Assembly: GCF_009877435.1 (NCBI RefSeq)
Contig: NZ_WXEX01000002.1
Span: 310,001 to 374,000, forward strand
Length of the DNA stretch: 64,000 nt
Direction of reading: 5' to 3'
From: Heliomicrobium gestii
GTDB lineage: Bacteria; Bacillota; Desulfitobacteriia; Heliobacteriales; Heliobacteriaceae
Position 1 is the first letter of the stretch, and the number at the start of each line of letters is the position of its first letter. Under the pieces are notes generated by a model. That model was not told the origin of the DNA and searched no databases. It saw nothing but the letters and a program-made list of their open reading frames with translations. Positions 1 through 8,037 of the stretch are shown here, piece after piece. The position numbers and the translations under genes are program-made.

Positions 1-607
1 GTCTTCCCCCCTGGAAGGATGTCAAAAAGGCGTCAATGCCTGCCATGGACGCCGGATCACCGAGGCGCGCCAGGGCTTCGATGAGGCTAAAGGCCACCCA
101 GACGTTTTCGGTCTTGGCCAGTTTCGCTTGCATCGGCGCCACGGCGCCTGGTTCCGCCCGGCCGCCCAAGGCCTCCGCGCTGGCGGCCGCCACATTCGGA
201 TCGGGATCATCCAAGCCCCTCAGCAGCATCCCGCCGGCCCGCTCGCCGGGAATGGCGGCCAGGGCATCGACAGCCAGTTTGCGCAGGTCCCGGGAGGGAT
301 CCAGCAACCGCTCTTCCAGCGCCGTCAACGCGACAGGTCCGAGGGCGCGCATCACCTCCAGGGCGGCGTTGCGAACAGACGCTTCGGCGGAGGCGAGCAG
401 ATGGGCGGCGACAGCGGCGGTGTGGTGGCTCCGCATCTCCCCCAAGGCCCGGATGATCTGGCGACGCACATAGGCGGATGGTTCCCGTTCCAACTGCCGG
501 GCCAGCAGTTCTACGCCGCTCGGCGAGGCGGATCGGGAGAGGAGAGCCACCGCCTCGCTGCGGTCGCTTTCATGCTCGCTCTCCAGGAGCCCTTTTGCCT
601 TATTCAT
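1..607 (-). CDS. HEAT-repeat protein (C-terminus beyond window)
   Basis: The reading frame starts with ATG at 607 and runs off the left edge, so about 202 residues are visible. They form repeated helical pairs of the HEAT/PBS-lyase type: motifs such as 'YVRRQIIRALGEM', 'SVRNAALEVMRALG', 'DLRKLAVDALAAI' and 'NVAAASAEALG' recur about every 30-33 residues. Such solenoids are protein-binding scaffolds. It is the last visible gene of the sigma-54/chemosensory operon; its Shine-Dalgarno overlaps the stop codon of the response regulator 13 bases upstream. It is probably a docking partner for one of the signalling proteins, but the partner cannot be told from sequence. Confidence 0.85.
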   Translation of the reverse strand, partial: MNKAKGLLESEHESDRSEAVALLSRSASPSGVELLARQLEREPSAYVRRQIIRALGEMRSHHTAAVAAHLLASAEASVRNAALEVMRALGPVALTALEERLLDPSRDLRKLAVDALAAIPGERAGGMLLRGLDDPDPNVAAASAEALGGRAEPGAVAPMQAKLAKTENVWVAFSLIEALARLGDPASMAGIDAFLTSFQGGR

Positions 608-620
608 TCGACAGACCCCC

Positions 621-1031
621 TCAGGCAAAATTTCCCCGCATGCTCTCCCACCAGCGGCGCAGTTTGGCCTCTGACAGCCGGACGGCTTCGATCACCTTGT
701 CCAGGTCGGAAAAGGGTTTGAGCAGGTAGTCGTTGGCGCCCTTTTCGAGACAGCGCACCGTCTTGTCCATCGTGGAATAACCGGTCATCATAATCACTTG
801 CGCCAGGGGGTCATAGGCCTTGATCGCCGCCAAGAGTTCAATGCCGTCCATCTCCGGCATGACGATGTCGGCCAGGATGATGTGATACTTGCGCGCCTTG
901 ACCATCTCCATCGCCTTGAGGGGCGACGTGGTGTATGCGGCCGCAAAACCCTCCAGTTGCAAGATCCGCTGCAAGCTGATGCAGAGTTCCTCTTCGTCGT
1001 CAATCAGCAGCACTTTCGTTTCCGGATACAT
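621..1031 (-). CDS. Single-domain response regulator (CheY-like)
   Basis: A receiver domain of 136 residues with no output domain. The acidic pocket is the DD pair at 11-12, the phosphoacceptor is Asp55 in 'LADIVMP', and the switch residues are Thr83 ('MTGYS') and Lys105 ('LLKPF'). The frame stays open upstream to 1091, but ATG 1031 has a strong AAAGGAGG site and gives the normal receiver N-terminus. The start overlaps the end of the Hpt gene by 32 bases, so the two are translationally linked. It is the natural acceptor for phosphate from that Hpt protein. Whether it acts on the flagellar motor, on the HEAT protein or elsewhere is not visible. Confidence 0.9.
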   Translation of the reverse strand: MYPETKVLLIDDEEELCISLQRILQLEGFAAAYTTSPLKAMEMVKARKYHIILADIVMPEMDGIELLAAIKAYDPLAQVIMMTGYSTMDKTVRCLEKGANDYLLKPFSDLDKVIEAVRLSEAKLRRWWESMRGNFA

Positions 1032-2145
1032 CCCTTGTCCTCCTTTCCGGCCGGTCCTTGTCTTCCCAACGGCCGCAACCGGCATCGACATGGTCCGTGT
1101 AGACCGGCAGTTCTCCTGTCAAGAGGGCGGCCGCCTCCAGGATGTTCAGATGACGTCGCATAAAGGGGCCCTTCGAAATTAGCCCCAGTCTTGTTCCCTT
1201 GCGTGCCAGGGCGGAACGGGCCTCGCTCAGTCGCCGGAGATCGGCCGCCTCCAGGATTTCCCTATGGCTGATATCGATCAACGCCACCCGCACCGGGCCA
1301 ACGCCTGCCGCCGCCACCAGTTGGTCAACACCGCTGAAGAGGCCCTCGTTCACCGGTCTCAGGGCCACCTCGGCCACATCGCCGACATCACAAAGCCGAC
1401 GGATCGCTTCGTCCGATTGTTCGGTTGAAACAACCAAAAAGAGCGGATGATCGGATCCTTCGCCACATCGGCAATCGAGAATCCGGCACGCCGGCTTCAG
1501 GCGCTCCTGAATCAGTACGTGGCGTACCTCCGGCATGGGCGCATCGGCGACCAGGCCGATCCGCAGGCAGAGCACCCGGTCGCCCGGCAGGCTTACCGGC
1601 GCGACTGCCGCCGCAGGGGGTTCCCGGTCCTCGGCATTCGTCTTCGCGATCACCGCGGTGACACTCTCTTCCATGCTCGGATTCGCGATCTCTCCTCGGC
1701 TGGTCGGTCCTCCTTTGTCACCCCCCGGTTGCGCCGAAGCCTTTTCAACAACCCTGTCGCCGGTTGCTTCCAGGGTTTTCAGATACCGCCGCTGTTCCTC
1801 GGCCCACCCGGTGTCCAGATCACCGGCGCGCAAACCGGTCAATCCCATTTCCATCCGGTCCATCGTCTCCAGCAGGATATTCACCATGGCCGTCCCCGCC
1901 GCTTTTCCCCGGCGGAAGGGATCGAGCCAGTCTTCCATCCGGTGGGCGAAGCGAGCGAGATCGTCAAAATCCAGGCTCTGGGCGCCGCCTTTGATGCTGT
2001 GAAAGGCGCGGAACACCTCCGGAACGGCCTGGGACGGTTCTCCCGACTCTTCCGCCGCCAGCAGCGCCGCGCTGGCGGCGGCCAGCATCTCCAGGGACTC
2101 ATCAAAGAAAAGGGCATGAAAGTCGTATGGGCTGTTCGGTTGCAT
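1000..2145 (-). CDS. Hpt phosphotransfer protein with P2-like and STAS-like regions
   Basis: About 381 residues. The N-terminal ~115 form a histidine phosphotransfer (CheA P1-type) domain with the phosphorylatable His49 in 'AFHSIKGGA'. After a Pro/Glu-rich linker, residues ~190-265 resemble the CheA P2 (CheY-binding) fold: a strand 'VLCLRIGL', a helix 'VRHVLIQERL', then 'HPLFLVVST' and 'DVAEVALRPV'. Residues ~283-362 look like a STAS domain ('VRVALIDISHREI', 'GTRLGLISKG'). There is no dimerisation, ATPase or CheW-like domain, so this is not a kinase. ATG 2145 is preferred on Shine-Dalgarno spacing; ATG 2151 would overlap the upstream kinase by ATGA. The P2 and STAS assignments are inference by eye. 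Confidence 0.75.
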   Translation of the reverse strand: MQPNSPYDFHALFFDESLEMLAAASAALLAAEESGEPSQAVPEVFRAFHSIKGGAQSLDFDDLARFAHRMEDWLDPFRRGKAAGTAMVNILLETMDRMEMGLTGLRAGDLDTGWAEEQRRYLKTLEATGDRVVEKASAQPGGDKGGPTSRGEIANPSMEESVTAVIAKTNAEDREPPAAAVAPVSLPGDRVLCLRIGLVADAPMPEVRHVLIQERLKPACRILDCRCGEGSDHPLFLVVSTEQSDEAIRRLCDVGDVAEVALRPVNEGLFSGVDQLVAAAGVGPVRVALIDISHREILEAADLRRLSEARSALARKGTRLGLISKGPFMRRHLNILEAAALLTGELPVYTDHVDAGCGRWEDKDRPERRTRDVSGNESAAD

Positions 2146-2147
2146 GG

Positions 2148-3575
2148 TCATTCCTCCTCCGGCGGCATGGCCGGCAGCCGGATGGTGAAAACGGCGCCCG
2201 CCCCGGGTTCGCTGGTCACGGTGACAGTGCCGCCGTGTTCGGTCACGATGCCCTGGACAATCGACAATCCGAGGCCGGTTCCCTTGCCGTCGTTGGTATA
2301 AAAAGGCTCAAACACCTTGGGCAGTTCCTCCGGGTCGATGCCACATCCGTTGTCGCGGATGTGGATGATCGCCTGTCGTGCCGAATCGACGGTGTCAGAC
2401 TCCACCGACAGCAGTCCTGGTTTGCGACCGGAACGCTGAATCGCCTTCAGGGCGTTATGCATCAGATTGATCAACACCTGCTCCAACTGCTGGGCGTTCC
2501 CCCGCACGACCAGATCGGCAGGGACCTGCCAGGCAACCTGGACGTGCCGCGAGAGGTCACTCTCGCTCGATACGAGCATCCAGGCGTCTTCCAGGCACTG
2601 GCGCAATCGGACGGCGCCCTTCTCTCCCCGCTCCTGCCGTGAAAAGTATTTGAGACCGCTGACAATGGCGGCGATGCGTTCCACGCCTCGGAAGATGGCC
2701 TGATTGGCCCGCTTCGCCTCCGTCTCGATCGCCTTTTTTTCGGTGGCCCCATCGAGGGCAGCGCCAGCCATGGGATTCGCGGCATCGCCGGCGGCAGCAT
2801 TGGCGGCGCGCCCGTGACAGAACAGCGTTCCCCGCTCAAGGTACCGTGACAGCAGTTCCGCATTCACCTTGATGAAGGTGAGGGGGTTGTTGATCTCATG
2901 GGCCACACCGGCGACGAGGCGGCCGATCGTGGCCAGGCGGTCTGCCTGTTGGAGCGCTTTTTCTTTTTCCTGAAGCCGCTGAACCAGAGCCCGGTTGGCT
3001 CGCACCCGCTCCTCCAATAAACCGGAAGGCGCGGCGTCGCCGCCTTTTTCCGCCCAGATCTGCATCTCTTCGACAAGCGCCACCACGCCCTGGCTGGTCA
3101 GCATCAGTTCTTCCGTCAGGCTGCGCACCTCGCTCCGGAGTTGGTTGAACTGGTTCAGCAAGGCGCCCAGGAACTCGGCCACCGGGCGCCACGCCCCTCC
3201 GGCGGATTGTTCCTTGCTTTGAACGCAGGCCCTATGGGGGTGGCTGTCGCGGATCTGCAGTTCCCACCACTGCCCGCCCGAGGAGGCGGTAATCGCGTTG
3301 GGAAAGCAGGCGTCAAAGACAGGCGCCGATTGGGGCAGAATCATCCCCGCCGGAATGGCCAGGCGGCTGGTGATGAGGACACCCTCCTTATCCTGCGACA
3401 GGCGACCTTGCCACTCGCCGGCCCCCTCGCCGGCAGTGGTCAACTGCCAGAAAATCAACACAATCCCGCGCAAAAAGGTCTCCGGCCTGGCGCCTGTTTC
3501 TGCCAAGAGGTAGGCGAAGGCCGGCAAGACGTCTTCGGCCTGCCCACGGCACTGGACCTCCATCGTGTCTTTCAT
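2148..3575 (-). CDS. Soluble sensor histidine kinase
   Basis: 475 residues with no transmembrane segment or signal peptide. The C-terminal half is a complete HisKA/HATPase_c kinase: H-box 'VAHEINNPL' with His226, N-box 'NLMHNALKA', G1 'DNGCGI', F-box 'FEPFYT' and G2 'GTGLGLS'. A coiled-coil-like stretch (about 140-215) precedes it. The first ~130 residues are not a domain I recognise. The start is ATG 3575, which overlaps the stop of the preceding stub gene (ATGA); the longer open frame to 3821 is a shadow. Lying between the stressosome genes and the Hpt gene, it is the likely phosphate donor for the Hpt protein. Confidence 0.85.
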   Translation of the reverse strand: MKDTMEVQCRGQAEDVLPAFAYLLAETGARPETFLRGIVLIFWQLTTAGEGAGEWQGRLSQDKEGVLITSRLAIPAGMILPQSAPVFDACFPNAITASSGGQWWELQIRDSHPHRACVQSKEQSAGGAWRPVAEFLGALLNQFNQLRSEVRSLTEELMLTSQGVVALVEEMQIWAEKGGDAAPSGLLEERVRANRALVQRLQEKEKALQQADRLATIGRLVAGVAHEINNPLTFIKVNAELLSRYLERGTLFCHGRAANAAAGDAANPMAGAALDGATEKKAIETEAKRANQAIFRGVERIAAIVSGLKYFSRQERGEKGAVRLRQCLEDAWMLVSSESDLSRHVQVAWQVPADLVVRGNAQQLEQVLINLMHNALKAIQRSGRKPGLLSVESDTVDSARQAIIHIRDNGCGIDPEELPKVFEPFYTNDGKGTGLGLSIVQGIVTEHGGTVTVTSEPGAGAVFTIRLPAMPPEEE

Positions 3576-3838
3576 GATCGAATCCGGGCCAACAGCACCG
3601 TCGCGTCGTCGTCGCGTTTTCCCCATGCCTGCACCCACTGACGACACATATCCCCCAGATTCCCCCCCTTCAGATCGGCGGCAGCCATCGATTGCCAGCC
3701 AAGGGCAACGCCCTTGGTGGCCGCCGCCAGCACCGCCCCTGTCGTCATGGCCAAGCGGCGCAAGGTCAACGCCGGCAGGAAAGCCCCCACCTTCCCCGGC
3801 TGGCTCCTGATCACTTGCCACTCTATTCGGTCAACCAC
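3572..3838 (-). CDS. Short RsbX/SpoIIE-phosphatase-like C-terminal stub
   Basis: 88 codons from GTG 3838, overlapping the end of the RsbT-like gene by 16 bases and the kinase start by 4. The last ~28 residues, ending 'RDDDATVLLAR', match the C-terminal strand of PP2C-type phosphatases of the RsbX/SpoIIE family, where the DD pair helps bind metal. Those enzymes have about 190-200 residues; the N-terminal two thirds, with the first metal-binding Asp residues, are absent. Position immediately after rsbT is where rsbX sits in sigma-B operons. It is most likely a decayed rsbX kept for translational coupling, or a very short regulatory peptide. A GTG further in is an alternative start. Confidence 0.5.
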   Translation of the reverse strand: MVDRIEWQVIRSQPGKVGAFLPALTLRRLAMTTGAVLAAATKGVALGWQSMAAADLKGGNLGDMCRQWVQAWGKRDDDATVLLARIRS

Positions 3839-4230
3839 TTGGTGATCCGAACGACCGTCCCTTGGCCGACACGAGAATCGATCGAAAATTCATCCATCAG
3901 ACGGCGAGCGCCGCTCAGGCCGAGCCCCAGACCGCTGCCGCTGGTAAAACCGACGGTCATGGCCAGTTCCACATCGGCGATGCCCGGTCCCTGATCGTGA
4001 AAGATAAATTGCAAGCCCTTGCGTTTGCCTTTTCCCTCACCTGCCACCTCCCAGCACTCCATCGTCCCCCGTCCGGCGTAGAGGAAGGTGTTGCGGGCCA
4101 GTTCGCTGACGGCGGTGGTGATGCGGGTCTGGTCGATCAGGGAAAAACCAAGTCCGATTGCCGCCTTGCGGGCAAGTTGGCGGGCGAGGACGATATCCGG
4201 CTCGGTGGTGATCTCCACCCGGCCGATCAT
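3823..4230 (-). CDS. rsbT: RsbT-like serine kinase / switch protein
   Basis: 135 residues, a GHKL ATPase of the anti-sigma-factor kinase family. 'TAVSELARNTFLYAG' (N-box), 'DQGPGI' (G1), 'GLGLGLSGARRLMDEF' (G2 region) and the C-terminal 'TKWL' track Bacillus subtilis RsbT closely, more so than RsbW or SpoIIAB. In stressosomes RsbT phosphorylates RsbS and RsbR and is then released to bind an output protein. Its start overlaps rsbS by ATGA. No RsbU is present here, so the freed RsbT must act on something else; the soluble kinase next door is an obvious candidate but unproven. Confidence 0.88.
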   Translation of the reverse strand: MIGRVEITTEPDIVLARQLARKAAIGLGFSLIDQTRITTAVSELARNTFLYAGRGTMECWEVAGEGKGKRKGLQFIFHDQGPGIADVELAMTVGFTSGSGLGLGLSGARRLMDEFSIDSRVGQGTVVRITKWLTE

Positions 4231-4607
4231 TGGCCGTTCCCCCTTCGGATATTTCCGACATTCCCGTTGAATCGGGCCAGGGCGTCTTCCAGGTTGCGGG
4301 CGGTTCGGGTCTCTTCAATGACGAGACCCATCTCCACCATGGTGATCGCCACCGTCGGTTGCAATCCCACCAACACCGTAACCGCGCCCATGAGGCGGAT
4401 CATCCGAGCGGTGTCGGAGAGCAGGCGGGCCATGTAGGAATCGATCAGATCCAGTTGCGACACCTCGATGATCACGCCGCGCAGGCCGGGCTGAGCCACT
4501 GCTTCGAGCACCTTGTGCTGCATGCTCATGGCCGCCTGGTCGTTCATGTCGCTTTGGAGGGTGACCAACAGGAGATCCTGTAGTTTGACGATTGTCGCCT
4601 TTTCCAT
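4227..4607 (-). CDS. rsbS: RsbS-like STAS-domain stressosome scaffold
   Basis: 126 residues consisting of one STAS domain. 'LDLIDSYMARLL' places the conserved phosphoacceptor Ser57, equivalent to Ser59 of B. subtilis RsbS, and 'LVGLQPTVAITMVEMG' matches the family's second half. RsbS and RsbR co-assemble into the ~1.8 MDa stressosome that sequesters RsbT. The gene lies 4 bases after rsbR and overlaps rsbT by 4, the canonical rsbR-rsbS-rsbT order, so all three were probably inherited as a unit. Basis: motif match and synteny. Confidence 0.9.
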   Translation of the reverse strand: MEKATIVKLQDLLLVTLQSDMNDQAAMSMQHKVLEAVAQPGLRGVIIEVSQLDLIDSYMARLLSDTARMIRLMGAVTVLVGLQPTVAITMVEMGLVIEETRTARNLEDALARFNGNVGNIRRGNGQ

Positions 4608-4611
4608 GGCC

Positions 4612-5412
4612 TTAACCGGCTTCCCTTTCGGAACCGAATCGCTTCTGCAGCATCTCCAGGGACAGGGCGATCCCGTCGGCCATCACGGACCGGGTGATGA
4701 CCGGGCCAAGATCGACGCCCATGTGGACCATCGTCTGGGCAATGACGGGGCTGATCCCGGTGATGATCAGGGTTGCGCCGAGGAGACGGACGGCAGCGGC
4801 CGTCTTGAGGATATGGTTGGCCACGAGCGTATCGACGGTGGGAACGCCGGTGATGTCGAGGATCGTCACCCGGGCGTTGGTCTCAACGATACTGTTCAGC
4901 AGCTTTTCCATCACCTGCTGGGCCCGTTTGCTGTCCATCGTTCCAATCAGAGGCACGGCGAGAATGCCCTCCCAGATGCGGATGACCGGTGTGGACAGTT
5001 CAAGCAGATCCTGTCGCTGGTTCAGGATCTCCTCTTCTCGGGCTTTCAGGTAGACCTCAAAGATAAAGAGCCCCACCTGATCGAGGACGGTCATCAATGT
5101 ATTTCCGTCGATATGGGGCAACAGTTCTTCCAGGTAGGGGCGCAGGGAGAAGACGAAAAGCGCCGTATCGGAGGGATTTAAACCGTTCGCCACCGCCATT
5201 TCCGTGATCTCCCGCAGCGTCTTCCGCAAAAACTCGGGCAACTCTCCCGTTGTCGCGGTGAAGGAAATCCCGTCGATCAACTGTTGCCCCAGTCGTTCCG
5301 TCTCCTGGTGGTGGATAGCCCCCAGGGCGATCCAGGCACTCTTTTGGACTGCGGAAAGCCAATTGGCATGGGCTTTTGGGTTCTCCTTTTCCGTCAGATG
5401 CTTCTCCATCAT
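4612..5412 (-). CDS. rsbR: RsbR-like stressosome sensor
   Basis: 266 residues. The N-terminal ~140 are all-helical, as in the non-haem globin sensor domain of RsbR paralogues; the C-terminal ~120 are a STAS domain. 'LDITGVPTVDT' carries Thr188, matching the RsbRA Thr171 phosphosite, and 'LIITGISP' carries Thr217, near the second site (Thr205). No haem-ligand or cofactor motif is obvious. ATG 5412 or ATG 5409 could start it; both follow a purine-rich AGGAAAGG site. It presumably forms the outward-facing sensory turrets of a stressosome with RsbS. The signal sensed is unknown. Confidence 0.85.
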   Translation of the reverse strand: MMEKHLTEKENPKAHANWLSAVQKSAWIALGAIHHQETERLGQQLIDGISFTATTGELPEFLRKTLREITEMAVANGLNPSDTALFVFSLRPYLEELLPHIDGNTLMTVLDQVGLFIFEVYLKAREEEILNQRQDLLELSTPVIRIWEGILAVPLIGTMDSKRAQQVMEKLLNSIVETNARVTILDITGVPTVDTLVANHILKTAAAVRLLGATLIITGISPVIAQTMVHMGVDLGPVITRSVMADGIALSLEMLQKRFGSEREAG

Positions 5413-5446
5413 GGCCTTTCCTTTCTCCCTTCAAGATAAGCGGCCG

Positions 5447-6538
5447 TTACCAGCGGTTGACGGCCTTCACGATCTCTCGGGCGATCTGGTGCGAGGGCGC
5501 CACGATCTCGGCGCCGCCCCGCTCGATCGCTTCCCGGGGCATGCCGAAGACGACAGCCGTCGAGGCGTCCTCGGCGATGGTCACTCCGCCGGCCTGGCGG
5601 ATGGCCACCATGCCGTCCGCCCCGTCTGCGCCCATCCCGGTGAGCAGCACGCCGACCGTCTTCTTGCCAAAGAACTCCACGACAGAATGCATGGTCACAT
5701 CGACTGAGGGAATAAACAGGGCGTTGGCCGGCTGTGAGGTCAGGCGGATGAGCACATCGTCGCGCATGGCGTTTTTTTTCACCACCAAGTGGTGCCCGCC
5801 GGGGGCGACAACGCCTTGGCCTCGCGCCAACCGGTCACCCGCTTTGGCTTCGGAAAAACGCAGTTGGCAGTAGTCGTCGAGGCGTTTGGCGAAGCTGGTC
5901 GTAAAGGTCGGCGGCATGTGCTGTACGACGATGACGGCGGCGTCGAGATCAGCCGGCAGGTGGGGCAGGATCTCCATGAGTGTGCTCGGTCCACCTGTGG
6001 ATACACCGATGACGACGACCTTGCGGTACCCATGGTCGGGGACGATGAGGGACCGTTCCCTTCGCGCCGGCCGTTCCATGGCGGCAGCGGAACGCCCCGC
6101 GCTGTGTTGGGTGGAGCTGGGAACGGAGCGGCGGCGCCGGCGTTTCGCTGCGGCTTTTACTTTGGCGATCAACTCCCGTCCAACGATGTGCATGTTGGCG
6201 GAGACGGTGCCGGACGGTTTGGCCACATAGTCAAAAGCGCCCAGTTCCATGGCCTCAAAAGTGGTGATGGCGCCTTCCTGGGTTAAGGAACTGACCATCA
6301 CCACCTGCACCTTCGGGTTTTGGTCGAAGAGGAGGGACAGGCAGGTGAGCCCGTCCATCACAGGCATGTTGATGTCCAGGGTGATCACATCGGGCGAAAG
6401 CTCTTGATCCTTCTTCAAGGCGTCTTCGCCGTCGCGGGCCGTGGCCACCACTTCAATGTCCAGGTCGGTTTCGAGGATTTGACGGATCGCTTTGCGCATC
6501 ATGGCCGAGTCGTCGACCACCAATACTCGAATGCTCAT
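5447..6538 (-). CDS. cheB: CheB protein-glutamate methylesterase
   Basis: 363 residues. A receiver domain (1-125) with Asp55 in 'TLDINMP' and Lys107 in 'VAKPSG' is joined by a basic linker (~128-165, five consecutive Arg) to the CheB methylesterase domain. The catalytic triad is visible: Ser180 in 'GVSTGGPSTL', His207 in 'VVQHMPP' and Asp305 in 'TGMGADGADGM'. It demethylates or deamidates receptor glutamates in adaptation. No methyltransferase CheR is encoded in the window, so CheR must be elsewhere or CheB works only in deamidation here. It sits 34 bases before rsbR and 3 after the CheW gene. Confidence 0.93.
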   Translation of the reverse strand: MSIRVLVVDDSAMMRKAIRQILETDLDIEVVATARDGEDALKKDQELSPDVITLDINMPVMDGLTCLSLLFDQNPKVQVVMVSSLTQEGAITTFEAMELGAFDYVAKPSGTVSANMHIVGRELIAKVKAAAKRRRRRSVPSSTQHSAGRSAAAMERPARRERSLIVPDHGYRKVVVIGVSTGGPSTLMEILPHLPADLDAAVIVVQHMPPTFTTSFAKRLDDYCQLRFSEAKAGDRLARGQGVVAPGGHHLVVKKNAMRDDVLIRLTSQPANALFIPSVDVTMHSVVEFFGKKTVGVLLTGMGADGADGMVAIRQAGGVTIAEDASTAVVFGMPREAIERGGAEIVAPSHQIAREIVKAVNRW

Positions 6539-6541
6539 CGG

Positions 6542-8014
6542 TTATCCCTCGATTTTTAAGATCCGCTCGGAGTCCAGAATCATGACCATGCGTTTGCCCT
6601 CGCCCAGCTTGGCCACGCCACTGATGTATTCCCGTTCGATCGTCTCGGAGAGCAGCCGCGGCGTCTCTTCCACGAGGCTGCGTTCGAAGCGGAGCACCTC
6701 GGTGACAGCGTCGACGATGATGCCCGTTTTGCGTTGGCCCACATCGACGATGATGATCCGGGTGGCGTCATCGTGGTCACGCTCGGCCATGCCGAAGCGA
6801 CGGCGGAGGTTGAGTGCTGGGATGATGTTGCCCCGCAGGTTGACGAGCCCCTCGACGTAGCTCGGCGCGCCCGGCATCTGTGTCACCTGAGTCATGCGGT
6901 TGATCTCCTGCACATCGGTGATCTGGATGGCAAACTCCTCTTTCCCCAGCCGGAAGGCGACCAGTTGCTCCTCTTCAATGGCGCCGGCGTTGCTCCGCAC
7001 TTCCCCGCCGCCGCTGTTCTCGCCCCCCTCCAGCAGTTCGCTGACCAGGTCGGCGTCGAGCAGGTTGGCGGCATTCAGACACATGAAGAGCCGTTTGCCT
7101 TCATTCAGTTTGGCGACGCCACGGATCTGCTCCAACTCCCCGTTGGTGAAGATGGGCGGCGGCGGCTCGATGACGCTCTTGGGAACGCGGATGACCTCCA
7201 TCACGCGGTCAACGCGAAACCCCGCCGTCATATGGCCCAAGTCGACGATGATGATCCGCGACTGATCGGTCACCGGCACGTTGGCCATGCCGAAGTACAG
7301 GCGCATGTTGACGATGGGAAGCAAGTGGTTGCGGATCGAGACGACCCCTTCCAGGTAGTGAAGCACATTGGGCACCGCCGTGATCTCGGGGACCCGGATG
7401 ATCTCCTTCACATGCATGATGTCAAAAGCGTACTCTTCCTGACCGAGCAGGAAAGTGACCAATTGGTCTTCTTCCAGTTCGGCCCGCTGGCCGGCGCCTT
7501 CATGGACGGTCGCCGCAGCGGCGCTTTGCAGGTCAAAATCGCGCCCCTCCGATTCAACGGTGAGGGCCTGTTCGAGGTTCAAGGCCATGATCAGGCGCTT
7601 GCCCCCATTGAGTTTGACGACGCCATCGAGGTAGCGGACCGATTCGCTGCGGATCACCACCGGCGGCGGTTCAATATCGGCGCTGGCGACGCGCAGGACC
7701 TCTGATACGCGGTCGACGACGATCCCGGTCACCTGGCCGCTCACGTCGACGACGAGGACGCGCGTGTTCTCATCATGGAGTCCTTTGGCCATGCCAAAGC
7801 GCGTTCTGCCATCGATGATCGGGAGTATGCTCCCGCGCAGGTTGCAGACACCTTCCACATAATCTGGCGCTTGGGGGATCTTCGTCACTTCGGCGAAGCG
7901 GATGATCTCCCGCACATTCATGATGTCGGCGCCAAACTCTTCGTTGCCGAGGTGGAAGGTGACCAGTTGCCGTTCCGTCAGGCCGATGGACCTTGCAGTT
8001 TCGGCTGCTGTCAT
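6542..8014 (-). CDS. Triple-domain CheW coupling protein
   Basis: 490 residues made of three consecutive CheW (SH3-like) domains: about 14-155, 183-325 and 348-488. Each starts with a similar block ('QLVTFHLGNEEFGADI', 'QLVTFLLGQEEYAFDI', 'QLVAFRLGKEEFAIQI') and carries the 'YVEGV/LNLRG' type loop that binds receptor or kinase. CheW normally links an MCP to CheA in arrays; a three-in-one version could build a receptor lattice without CheA. It lies 23 bases after the receptor gene, so the two are surely co-translated. Linkers between domains are Glu/Ala/Gly-rich. Confidence 0.93.
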   Translation of the reverse strand: MTAAETARSIGLTERQLVTFHLGNEEFGADIMNVREIIRFAEVTKIPQAPDYVEGVCNLRGSILPIIDGRTRFGMAKGLHDENTRVLVVDVSGQVTGIVVDRVSEVLRVASADIEPPPVVIRSESVRYLDGVVKLNGGKRLIMALNLEQALTVESEGRDFDLQSAAAATVHEGAGQRAELEEDQLVTFLLGQEEYAFDIMHVKEIIRVPEITAVPNVLHYLEGVVSIRNHLLPIVNMRLYFGMANVPVTDQSRIIIVDLGHMTAGFRVDRVMEVIRVPKSVIEPPPPIFTNGELEQIRGVAKLNEGKRLFMCLNAANLLDADLVSELLEGGENSGGGEVRSNAGAIEEEQLVAFRLGKEEFAIQITDVQEINRMTQVTQMPGAPSYVEGLVNLRGNIIPALNLRRRFGMAERDHDDATRIIIVDVGQRKTGIIVDAVTEVLRFERSLVEETPRLLSETIEREYISGVAKLGEGKRMVMILDSERILKIEG

Positions 8015-8037
8015 TCCGGTTGCTCCTTCCCCTCCGC

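Noticed and set aside
1000-2145. Annotation as CheA histidine kinase
   Set aside because: Only the P1-type phosphotransfer domain is clear; the ATPase motifs are absent and the kinase is a separate protein.
3575-3821. N-terminal extension of the histidine kinase by 82 codons
   Set aside because: The extension is Gly/Pro-rich out-of-frame sequence over the phosphatase stub; ATG 3575 with ATGA coupling explains the gene better.
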